64,000 bases of DNA, taken from positions 546,164 through 610,163 of the forward strand of contig JAALGZ010000025.1 of assembly GCA_015227615.1 (NCBI GenBank), read 5' to 3'. The first letter of the stretch is position 1. Each line of letters starts with the position of its first letter. The DNA is from Labyrinthula sp. Ha. Taxonomy: Eukaryota > Sar > Bigyra > Labyrinthulida > Labyrinthulaceae. The translations under genes were made by a program, and so were the position numbers. Below are positions 55,609 to 64,000 of this stretch, piece after piece. The notes beneath the pieces were generated by a model. It saw nothing but the letters and a program-made list of their open reading frames with translations. It ran no database searches and was not told the origin of the DNA.

Positions 55609-57831
55609 GTTTTGAAGAAGCGGATGGAGGATTATGTAAGAAGAAAGGAAGCTGAGTTAATATCAGCAAAAAGAGTCCAAGAGGCTGAGGTGCTTGCGGA
55701 GAAAGCAGAGAAGCTTTTTGGAACTAAGACCTACAAATGTTTTCAAGACAAGTCGTCTGGAGATTGTAATAAGACGGATGAGGTTTTTGAGAAGGCAGAA
55801 GTAGGAGATGTGAAAGGATATGAAGAAACTAGAGATAAGCTAGGAAAGAAGGAGAAGTGTTTTAAAGTGAAAGAGAAAAAGGAAGTTTCGAACAGAGCTA
55901 TTATTGAAGTTGATATAAGTGGATTTAAGTACAAAGCTTTGCTAGATTCTGGAGCCTTCAGGAGTACGATCCATCAAAGTTTGAAGAAGCATTGCAGCAA
56001 AATAAAGAAGTTAGAGAAACCTTTCAGGGTACAAGCCGCCGGAGGTGCTATATATCCGGTTTGGAAAGTGGGACAGTTTCCAGAGATCACCGTAGTAGAT
56101 CAAGATGGGCATCGTGGTTTTGTCTTTTACGAGGTTGAAGCCCTTATATTAGACGTCCAGGAATGGGACGATCTAATCCTAGGAAATGAAATACTGTCAA
56201 GATATAACTTAGACCCTTTTAGTGCCCTTAAAAGAAGAATGGGAAAAGGGAAAAGTATGGAAGAGAAACCCACATTCGCGAAATGGTTTTTGGATTATGT
56301 AGGAGAAGAGGAAAGTGAGATGATCAATGTAAAATCCTTCTACTCTGGAATGGACAGTTCTGCTCCGAAAAACGCACTCAAAGTACCACCTTATATATTT
56401 GGAGCAGACTTTCCTGAGCAAGAAGAGTTCATGGAGTTGGAAAATATTGACGTAGGTTTAGGTGCTGCAAAAAGTGGACAAAGTGATGATAATAGGATGC
56501 GTGCAAAGATTAAAGACAAAGTGGAAGCAATAGATGTGGTTCATTTTTCTTCCTCTCCTGCGTGGAAAACGAAGTTTGTAGAACTATTTGAAAGCAACTT
56601 TAAAGCCTTTGGCGATGCAGAAAGCTCAACTCAACTTTCCATTATTACCCCAATAAGATGTGATTTATTACCAGGAGAGAGAGTGGGGATTCAAAAGCAG
56701 TTACCATTAGGACAAGAGCAGGAGAATTTTTTACATAAACGTATTGCTCATATGGAGAAGGCGGGTATTATTTACCCGAATAAAAATCCAACTACTGCTA
56801 TGTCAGTGTTGGTGGTTCCAAAGAAGGGACCGAAGAAGTTCAGATTGGTCGTTGATTTTAGACCGCTGAACAAAATAACTCAGAGGGTCAATAATACACT
56901 CCCGAGGATAGAGTTACAGTTGAACCGCGTTAGAGCAAACAAGTTTTTTGCGGGTTTTGACCTTTTGAGCGGTTTTGACTACCTGGCTTGTGAAGAGCAA
57001 GCCGGTCAGTATTTTACTTTTACGACCCCCTGGGGAATGGCCTACTCTTTTTTAGGAGCACCCCAGGGGTGGTGTAATACACCAAGTCTTTTTTCTATGA
57101 GACAGATAGGTGAAGTTTTAACACCTATTGGTCTCTGGCCTCATAAAGCTCTACAGTGGATCGATGACTCCATCATCATGGGGGAGTCGATTAACGAGCT
57201 TTATTCAAATGTTGAAAGTTTTTTACGTCAAATACAGAGCAAGAAGCTAAGGTTAAATATAGACAAGTGTGAGCTTGTTGCAAATAACCTGGTATTTTGT
57301 GGTAGAAGTTTTGATAAAGATGGGTGGAAATATGACATACACTACGCTAAAGGATTATTAAATAGGGTTAAACCTGTGTATTTACACGAGTTAGCCCAGC
57401 TGATTTATACAGCAAACTTTATTTCTCCTACTATTCCTGGGTTTAGTAGGATGAGAAAAATAGTTCTAGGCTCACATAAAATAGGAGGAAAGATGAGGAA
57501 CTTAGAGAAAAAGAAACTTAAAATCATTTGGGATGAAGAAATGGAGATGGCCTACACTGAGATGATCGAAGCTATCAAGAGAAGCATGGAATGTTCAATA
57601 GGATATTATGACCCTGAGCAGAATATATATTTATTCACAGACGCTAGCGAGTTTTTTTATTCTCTTTTTATTACTCAAAGTGCAGAAGCTGTGGATGTTT
57701 ATGATCCTTTTAAATCTAACTTCAGAGTTATTGCAATAAACTCGGGTGGTTTTACCGGGTCCCAAATCAAGTGGCATATTTCGTGCAAAGAGTTGTTTCC
57801 AGTCCTTATGGCTATCAAAAATATCCCTTTT
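55609..57831 (+). CDS. Gypsy pol part 1: protease, reverse transcriptase, RNase H start
   Basis: Same frame as gag, continuing after TAA 55606. Retropepsin-type LLDSGA has its Asp at 55945. Reverse transcriptase has VVDFRPLNK, the first catalytic Asp in FAGFDLLSG (56959), LGAPQGWCNTP, and the WIDD loop (57157-57168) in place of YVDD. RNase H begins with FTDAS (Asp 57640) and includes CKELFP (Glu 57790). No separate start codon is evident, so expression would be by readthrough of the stop or from an unidentified initiation. Homology leaves this frame at about 57826-57831 and continues one base back (-1 frame). Confidence 0.88.
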
Positions 57832-58574
57832 ATTTACGTTTTAACGCGAAGGAAAAGATCTTATTTACAGATCATAAAAACTTAGTCAACATTATAAATC
57901 CTAGAGAGGTTAAATTAAAATCTCATGGATCCAGACTAAGTCGTTGGGCTCTTGACTTTATGGAAATAAACTTGCAGGCTTATCACTTAGAAGGGTATAG
58001 AAACATACCAGCAGACTGTTTGTCTCGCTGGTTAAACCCTAAATATCATGATGAAGTCGAAGAGGTTATTATTCAAAGAGCTATTTTTAATTCAGAAGAT
58101 CAGGATGATGAAATAGAATTCTGGAGAGTTATTGATGAGATGAATGTTTCTCCCAGACATCCTGGTAGTTTAGACTTGGCTGGAAAAGGATGGGAAATAA
58201 TTGATGACAAACTTATTTTGATGTTTCAAAAAAGGGATATACCTGAACTAGAAGTAGTAAAGAAGATGGAAGGAAAGATGTATGTGACAAAAAGTATATT
58301 ACCTTTAGTGATCATGCACACTCATTTTATATTCAACCATTCTTCAGTCAAGAAAGAAATCAATTTTATTAAAGAAAACTATTATTTTGAGAAGGATATT
58401 TTTAGTTTATTTAAGAAGGCAATTATTGTATTACATCGACAATGTATACATTGCCAAAAACCTAGTCTTGTGATTAGGCGCCCGCTGAATGTAACAGCGT
58501 GGGGCAGTAAGGCTGGTGAAGTCTTACTGTCAGATTTTTTATATGTTAATAAAAAGGGATGGATTTTAACTTAA
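57832..58574 (+). pseudogene. Gypsy pol part 2: RNase H end and integrase zinc finger
   Basis: Reads in the -1 frame relative to part 1. The C-terminal half of RNase H (LFTDHKNLV, SRLSRWALDFMEI, NIPADCLSRW) is followed by the integrase N-terminal HHCC finger (HTHFIFNHSS ... CIHC) and the first catalytic Asp (LLSDFLYV, 58533). It ends in an in-frame TAA at 58572-58574 inside the integrase core, after which the same frame continues without loss of homology. The stop therefore looks like a point mutation. Confidence 0.85.
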
Positions 58575-61013
58575 GTAGATTCGCTTACTAGAACTACTAT
58601 TTTAAAGTATTGCGATAAAGCTACTAGTGATAAAGTAGTTAGCATTTTATGGGACTGGCATGCCCATTTCCAGTTATTACCTGCTTTTACTTTAGTTACA
58701 GACAGAGGTTCTCATTTTACCTCGGAAGTTTTGGAACAGTTTCTAAAGAAGTCTGGTTGTGCACACCAGTTTAGTGCTACTTATGTTAGCCACACCGCAG
58801 GTGCGGTAGAAGTGCAGAATAAAACTATCTTAAGAAACCTTAGATCCATAGTGAGTGAGTGGGGCTTGGGGGATGAAGAGTGGCCAGATGTTTTACCAAT
58901 GGTCCAAGCTTTTATTAATCAAAGCCCACTCACTTGTAGAGGTATGGAGATGAGCCCGTTGCAACTCATGATTGGTGTAGGGAAGAATGGATCACCGCTT
59001 GGGGCAGTATACAAAGAGATGGAGAAGCAGGATTACAATAAATTGAAAGAAGTTTCTTTGGACTTAAGAAGGAAGATCATGGACTTACAAGCTAAAGCTG
59101 ATAAATGTGGATTAGAGCACAGGATGAAGGTGAATAAGAGAAGGAATATGAGGGGAAAGTTGAAACCTATTTACTTTGGAGTAGGAGAGTTTGTTTGGCT
59201 TTCTGAAAAAGAAGCTGGAGAAGGTAGACGAGACAAGTTAAAGCCTCGCTGGTGCGGACCGTATCAGGTTATTGAATGCATTAGCGAGCACATTTATGTT
59301 ATTCAAGATGTGGATGGTAAAAAGAAAACTCGTCACTCTATGTTATTAGCACCTTATGCTCCAATAGGTTTTTTACCTAGTTCTGCTACGTCTTTGGTTT
59401 ACAGAATGGACAAAGGTAAGTTGGAGTTGGATAAGTTGATTAAGCTTGTGAAAGATGATGAAGGGCAGTTGAAGTTTTTATGTAGGTGGAGAGGTTTTTC
59501 TGAGAATGATGATACTTTTGAACCAGCTCTTACTATTTTTGAAGATTTACCTTATTTTGTTGTTGAGTTTTGCAGAGATAATAAGTCTTTAGAGACGGTA
59601 CAGTTGATGGACTTTTTGATGACAGTATACCCTGACTCAGAATACTTAGGACAGATTGAGATGCAGAAGAAGATCTTTGCCATGAGTGAGAATGAGGTTA
59701 GTAGTTTTGAAGAGAAGCTTATTTTTGGTAAAATATTTATTGATGAAAAAGGTAACTGGAATAGGCTGAATTGGTCGACATTTGAATTGCAATCATTAAG
59801 AGTCGGATTATTGAGCAGAGGTTTTGGAAACTTTGAAGAACTGAAACTTTTTATTCCTGGAAAAAGTAAACAACAAATATATACTAAAATACAAAGAACT
59901 GTGGGTAGACAAAGTCTAAACATCTACCATGGATTGTATTTAGATCTATTTGCCTTGAGACAAGATAACTCAAGATGGAGAAGTGAAGATTATTTTGTGC
60001 AGAAGAAACCTTTATCTGAAGGAATGAAGCTATTGAGGAAGTATTTATTTAAATGGAAGTATGTTAAAAAGAGTGTTGAGAATCAGAAACAATATGGGTC
60101 TCTTTTTATTGAAGTTTACAATTTGACTTACAGTGGGGGTGTTAAGATTATGATGGATGAAATGATGTCTAATGAAAATAAGAACCGGAGAAGTTTCCCA
60201 AGAATAACAGGAACACGAGAAGAAGCTTTACTATTTTTAAAAAATCTATGGTCAAAACTTAAAAAACGTGAAAAGGAAGTTGAAAAAGAAATATACAAAG
60301 CAGAAGATTTAATTTCGCAAAATGTTTTAATGCCAACTAAGAAAGCTGATTTATTATTTTCTGAAGGTGAAACAAATAATTTAGTAAAAGTGGAAAGTGA
60401 AAAGTTGAATTTTATTGTTTATCTTTGGAAAATACCTGAAGGGTCATATTTTTATGCTGGTAAAGTTGAGGAGTTTTTGGTTAGCCACAATAAGGAATAT
60501 GATGTAATAGTGGTTGATCCACCTTGGTATACTTTTTCAGCTGACCCAGTTAGAGGTCCAGCTGTTAATTACAATGTAATGAAGGATTTTGACATAGTAA
60601 ACTTGAATCTCAAGAGAGTGATGAGTAACACAATGATTTTTGTCTGGGTGATTAGAGGAAAAGAACATGTAGTTGAACAACTTTTTGAAGCTAATGGAGT
60701 TAAGAAGCTAGGTCATTTGGTTTGGATAAAAACAAATGGCAAGGACAAAATCGTTTCTACTTTGGGAAACGTTACAATGAAGTGCACTGAAGAGTGTATC
60801 ATTGGAGTTTATAATTCGTTTCCAAAAACTTTAATTCAACGCAATTTTGGTAAAGAAGTATTTTATGGTAAGCGTTCTGGCAACGCTCAAAAGCCAATTG
60901 AATTTTATGAGCTCATTGAGAGTAATTTTGAGTCAGATGCGACCAAGTTAGAATTATTTGGACGTAAAAATAACTTAAGAAATGGATGGTTAGTGGTTGG
61001 AGATGAACTTTAA
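58575..61013 (+). CDS. Gypsy pol part 3: integrase core, chromodomain, SANT-like domain, MT-A70 adenine methyltransferase
   Basis: 812 codons in the same frame as part 2. The integrase core has the second Asp (TDRGSHF, 58701) and the Glu (GAVEVQNK, 58809), 35 residues apart. A chromodomain follows at about 59400-59570 (FLCRWRGFSENDDTFEPA). At about 59755-59920 is a Myb/SANT-like helix segment (LNWSTFELQSL, RGFGNFEEL, KSKQQIYTKIQ). After a lysine-rich region comes the MT-A70 domain (about 60430-61013): YDVIVVDPPW (DPPW at 60516-60527), FVWVI, VWIKTN, CTEECIIGV, QKPIEFYELI and ELFGRKNNLRNGW near the end. This pattern is that of METTL3/Ime4/MTA1-type N6-adenine methyltransferases of RNA or DNA. 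Positions that are Asn-Gln near the C-terminus of METTL3 are Asp-Glu here. The stop is 20 bp before the LTR, so the domain is the end of pol and not a separate host gene. Confidence 0.9.
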   Translation, partial: VDSLTRTTILKYCDKATSDKVVSILWDWHAHFQLLPAFTLVTDRGSHFTSEVLEQFLKKSGCAHQFSATYVSHTAGAVEVQNKTILRNLRSIVSEWGLGDEEWPDVLPMVQAFINQSPLTCRGMEMSPLQLMIGVGKNGSPLGAVYKEMEKQDYNKLKEVSLDLRRKIMDLQAKADKCGLEHRMKVNKRRNMRGKLKPIYFGVGEFVWLSEKEAGEGRRDKLKPRWCGPYQVIECISEHIYVIQDVDGKKKTRHSMLLAPYAPIGFLPSSATSLVYRMDKGKLELDKLIKLVKDDEGQLKFLCRWRGFSENDDTFEPALTIFEDLPYFVVEFCRDNKSLETVQLMDFLMTVYPDSEYLGQIEMQKKIFAMSENEVSSFEEKLIFGKIFIDEKGNWNRLNWSTFELQSLRVGLLSRGFGNFEELKLFIPGKSKQQIYTKIQRTVGRQSLNIYHGLYLDLFALRQDNSRWRSEDYFVQKKPLSEGMKLLRKYLFKWKYVKKSVENQKQYGSLFIEVYNLTYSGGVKIMMDEMMSNENKNRRSFPRITGTREEALLFLKNLWSKLKKREKEVEKEIYKAEDLISQNVLMPTKKADLLFSEGETNNLVKVESEKLNFIVYLWKIPEGSYFYAGKVEEFLVSHNKEYDVIVVDPPWYTFSADPVRGPAVNYNVMKDFDIVNLNLKRVMSNTMIFVWVIRGKEHVVEQLFEANGVKKLGHLVWIKTNGKDKIVSTLGNVTMKCTEECIIGVYNSFPKTLIQRNFGKEVFYGKRSGNAQKPIEFYELIESNFESDATKLELFGRKNNLRNGWLVVGDEL

Positions 61014-61015
61014 TT

Positions 61016-61032
61016 GGAAGCTGAAGGGGCAG
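61016..61032 (+). other. Polypurine tract of the gypsy element
   Basis: GGAAGCTGAAGGGGCAG abuts the 3' LTR; it is purine-rich with three pyrimidine interruptions. Confidence 0.6.
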
Positions 61033-61715
61033 TGTAACGTCTGTTAACATTCCTATAAAATATTCAGCTTCTTTATATGATATTACGTGGTGTTTTTGTT
61101 ATATTTTGGTCTTGGATCAAGTGTTGGTATACAAGGTGTGTGCTTGATTGTGAAATGTTGTTGCACGAAGAAAACTGGGTGTTCAGGCGGTGTTTAATAG
61201 GTCCCTATAGGAGCTGTGAACCATTTGTGGGTGATTTTTATGTGTTTTTGAAGAGATATGATCGATTTGAGTGAATTGGGAACCTTATTTTCTGTCTTTT
61301 AGCATTCGTATTTCATGATAGTTCTCGCCCGTGATGAGACCCTGGGGTGGTTTGTTCACTGATGTTCTTATGCTATGAATTTACATATTGTGACATTTGT
61401 TGATATAAATTTGAGATGAGATATCGTTAGTCACGATTGAGGTGCAATAGCATTAAGTAGTGGTTTTAGTATATGTATTATATATGGTGTGGTATTGGAA
61501 TTAGGTTGAAATATGATGTATTATACATATATGCTTGGAATAGTTAGCGTAATATAACCGTTAAGAAGAAGTAATAAGGAAAAGTTTTTAAGAGAAAGAA
61601 AGAAAGAATATATTGTTAATTGTTTTATAAGAAGAGTTTAAGCTTACATTTATATTAAAACAGCTGAATTTCCTGGGACGTGTAGCGTACATAAGTTAAT
61701 CGCACGATAAACGCA
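61033..61715 (+). repeat. Gypsy 3' LTR (683 bp)
   Basis: Direct repeat of the 5' LTR, ending ACGCA. The four bases after it (ATAT) happen to equal the first four internal bases after the 5' LTR, so the exact end could be four bases further on. Confidence 0.88.
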
Positions 61716-62319
61716 ATATGTCTGACTAGTAGAAACTGTAACTTTATCGCAGAAAGAATGAAACCAAATCATCTAAAATATAAGCCTAATGCAATAGGGG
61801 TGGAGCTCTGATAAGTTAATCGATAATTGAATTGATGAAATAGTCGAAAAAATATTGCTTAATCAATGTTCCCCATCCCCCACAAACAGATTTAATCGTT
61901 AGCTACAACAATTAGCAAGCTAGAGCTAGACCGCTGCATATTGTTCGAAATGTATGGGTAGGGTACAGATTTGTGAAACGTGCTACATTGCATATTTACG
62001 AGTGTTATCCAGGAATCTGAAAGAATAACGAGCAGCTTTCCTAGAACATACAAACCGAAGCCTAAGAGTTGACCTTTCTCGGTATACAAACGAAACAAGG
62101 ACGATAGTAGTAAAGGTTCACAAAGGAACAGTATAGGTAGGAGGGTGAAGATAAGACACAGCGGGAGGAGAGACAAAAAATACGGGAATGGGATATATAT
62201 AGAGAAGAATTAGGATATAAAAAAAGGGATAAGGGATAAAGAACAAATCGAATAAGTTTTTTCATTCTTAGTGAGCACAAGGTTAAAATTAAATTCAATT
62301 CTTAAGAATATTACTGAGA

Positions 62320-63801
62320 ATGCGCAAAAGTAAACGTTTACAAGGAGAGACGCCCCCAGAGGTGGGCGAAACCGACCAAGAAAAGGGAACTGCAGTCTCT
62401 GTTGGTCGTTTTAGGGAGGATGAACAAGTAGGAACGGGATCCACAGGACAAGAATCGGAACGCTCAGACACGAACTCCGTGGGGAGTGAACAGTAAATAG
62501 AAACGGAAGAAGAGGTTCAGGATGCTTATGGCCCAATGGCTAGCATACCAACCACCAGTTTGGTCACATCGGAATTAATACTTCAGTTAGTGGAGGCCCT
62601 TAAACCTGGAATAACGGATATAGTACACGAAGCGGTGACACAGTTAAGGGACGAAATATTAGAAAAACAAAATAAAAATCAAAAAAGAACAGAAAAACAG
62701 CATAAAAATAAGGAAGTTATTGGGACTGATGAGGAAGAAGTTACAGATGGACTGGATAAACAGAATGACGATAATTCAACGGATCATAGCGAATACTCGT
62801 TCGGTGGATCTCAAAGAAGAGGAACCCGAAGAGGAGACGGTAGAAAGGAAAGCGACTTGGATGTCGGGAAGGCCCGTTTAAACAAAACCCAGATGTCGGG
62901 TAAACCAATGTTAAAAGGACTTCAAGCGGATGAGATATATAAGTTCCAACTGCTGTTTAGCAGATGGGAGAAAGCCGTAGTGCAGGAAGGGCTAGGGTTA
63001 ACAGAGGCAACCATAATGAACTATTTATCGGAAGAAGTTCTACTGGAGTTGCACATGTCGAAGATAGATACGTCCTCGGGAGCAGCGGTGATGCATCATC
63101 TGGAAAAGATAAGAAGTTAGGGGATCGAGAGCAAGAAGGCGAGCATACTAACGGATGTGTCGCGAAAAGTGAAATGGACCAATGAAGGAAATATAAGTGT
63201 ATCCATGTCAAGTTATTTGCAGCAAGTTGATAAACTCCTTCTGGGAATTGAACTAGCTGAGGACCCGTATTTAGATAAATTCTTGTGTTTGGAAGTGCTT
63301 AAACGGCTTGCAAAAGCCTTTAAAGACCCCAACCCTAAGCATACGATTAAACGACGAAGATGGACTAGCTACTATGTTATGAGGAAGGACTTATCTGATT
63401 TGACAAGGCTGCTAGTCCCCCCCCAGGATTTTGATGACCCGGCTCTCAGGATGGCGCCCAATAATATGGGGCCAGTCAAGCGGGAACCACGAACAGAAAA
63501 TGTGCGTGATAAACAACCACGAAGACATCCGCAAGGCCCCGGTGGGGTCGAGCAGAGGGTGCGTATGGAACAGACTCCTGAAGGCCAAAGACAAAGATTA
63601 CCCGATTCTTGGAGTAAGGAAAGGAAGAAGGAATATGCGAAGCATAAATATTTATGTTTGTTTTGCTTCACAGAAGGACACAGAATCAACGACTGCAAAG
63701 TATTGAAGCAGCGTAACTCATCAGTGAATCGAGTGGAGCACTTATCCCAAAAAGAAAGTTCCCGGGCGAGAATCAGCAGTCGTAGGTGGAGATACAGTTA
63801 A
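62320..63801 (+). pseudogene. Gag of the third LTR element (two in-frame stops)
   Basis: From ATG 62320 one frame runs to TAA 63799-63801, interrupted by TAA at 62494-62496 and TAG at 63118-63120. The N-terminal part is charged and low-complexity, and the middle is helical. Near the end is a CCHC zinc knuckle CLFCFTEGHRINDC (about 63654-63695), which identifies it as a retroelement nucleocapsid. If the first stop is real, translation could begin at ATG 62536. I do not recognise the family beyond LTR-element gag. Confidence 0.7.
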
Positions 63802-64000
63802 TGCAACGACACACTATGAGGATACAGAGCCAGAAAGTAGTGGGGTGTCGATCTTTTCGGATGAGGAGTGTTACAGAGTCCACGTCTTCGAGGACCCGGA
63901 TTCGGAAGAGCAAGAAGAAAAAGCTATAGTAAGGACACTAAATGAAGTAACAAGGGAATTAAAATGTCCGGAACCCTCGGATCCCTCAGGTCTTGAGGCG
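63782..64000 (+). CDS. Start of the downstream (pro/pol) frame of the third element, partial
   Basis: Open to the window edge in the +1 frame relative to gag and overlapping its end; the frame is open from about 63728. The encoded stretch is acidic (YEDTEPESSG ... DEECYRVHVFEDPDSEEQEEK). The protease or reverse transcriptase motifs that would confirm it lie outside the window. Confidence 0.45.

Larger units (their letters stand above)
53858..61715 (+). mobile_element. Ty3/gypsy-type LTR retrotransposon with chromodomain, SANT-like and MT-A70 methyltransferase domains
   Basis: A 7858-bp element bounded by 683-bp direct LTRs (TGTAACGTCTG...ACGCA) that differ at roughly 7% of positions. Domain order is gag, protease, reverse transcriptase, RNase H, integrase, chromodomain, SANT-like, MT-A70 methyltransferase, then a purine tract and the 3' LTR. 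Integrase after RNase H, and a chromodomain, place it near the chromoviruses. In-frame stops (54916, 55606, 58572) and one frame change near 57826 break the coding region, so this copy is probably inactive unless recoding occurs. No target duplication is visible: the left flank is the 5S unit (TTACAC), and the right flank does not resume it. Confidence 0.93.
61716..64000 (+). mobile_element. 5' part of a third LTR retrotransposon (runs off the window)
   Basis: The sequence directly after the gypsy LTR contains a gag with a CCHC zinc knuckle, followed by an acidic frame typical of the gag/pol border. Its 5' LTR should lie in 61716-62310 but cannot be delimited without the 3' LTR. Base composition is less AT-rich than the neighbouring element, which suggests a different family. 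Confidence 0.65.

Noticed and set aside
54916-58574. Reassignment of TAA/TAG to sense codons in this organism
   Set aside because: Several host genes and the intact copia polyprotein end at TAA exactly where their families end, so TAA is a stop here. The stops in the gypsy element are better explained by mutation or readthrough.
57832-58574. Independent small genes between the gypsy RT and integrase frames
   Set aside because: The frames carry contiguous RNase H and integrase homology across the breaks, so they are pieces of one pol region.

Overview
The window is nuclear DNA of a mitochondriate eukaryote. It is AT-rich and its host genes look intron-poor: five complete host genes are each a single uninterrupted reading frame, including a 1691-codon nucleoporin. 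The host proteins (protoporphyrinogen oxidase, a Yos1/IER3IP1-like protein, a stand-alone C-CAP domain, a CH-domain protein with calponin repeats, mitochondrial F1 ATP synthase beta, a gp210/NUP210-type pore protein) do not fix the lineage. A unicellular opisthokont or early fungus would fit, but this is inference.

Layout. 1-2.4 kb: a compact block of four genes, including the 3' tip of an unrecognised gene that overlaps PPOX tail to tail. 2.4-6.0 kb: no gene seen. 6.0-8.6 kb: the calponin-like gene and, convergent to it, ATP synthase beta. 8.6-15.96 kb: no gene seen. 15.96-21.03 kb: NUP210-like gene on the minus strand. A motif close to ATTTTGGGCAATTT lies beside several gene starts. 22.5-26.9 kb: a heavily decayed Ty3/gypsy-type element. 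29.49-53.86 kb: nine tandem copies of a 2206-bp unit (the last cut short), eight of which carry a 120-nt 5S rRNA gene. Copy six is split by a young, intact Ty1/copia retrotransposon (42,019-47,042; 123-bp LTRs, 5-bp target duplication). 53.86-61.72 kb: a Ty3/gypsy-type element with 683-bp LTRs, which truncates the last 5S unit. 61.7-64.0 kb: the 5' part of a third LTR element, running off the window.

The most notable find is the end of the pol region of the gypsy element. After integrase and a chromodomain come a Myb/SANT-like segment and then an MT-A70-family adenine methyltransferase domain with a DPPW motif. It ends 20 bp before the 3' LTR, so it is part of the element. The decayed element at 22.5-26.9 kb keeps collinear traces of the same order (RT, RNase H, integrase, SANT-like, methyltransferase-like), so the module appears to be an old, inherited part of this retrotransposon family.

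The rest fits a 5S cluster invaded by retroelements. The copia and gypsy elements both lie a short distance upstream of 5S gene positions (about 320 and 130 bp), as Ty elements do near Pol III genes. The 5S copies fall into distinguishable sequence classes.
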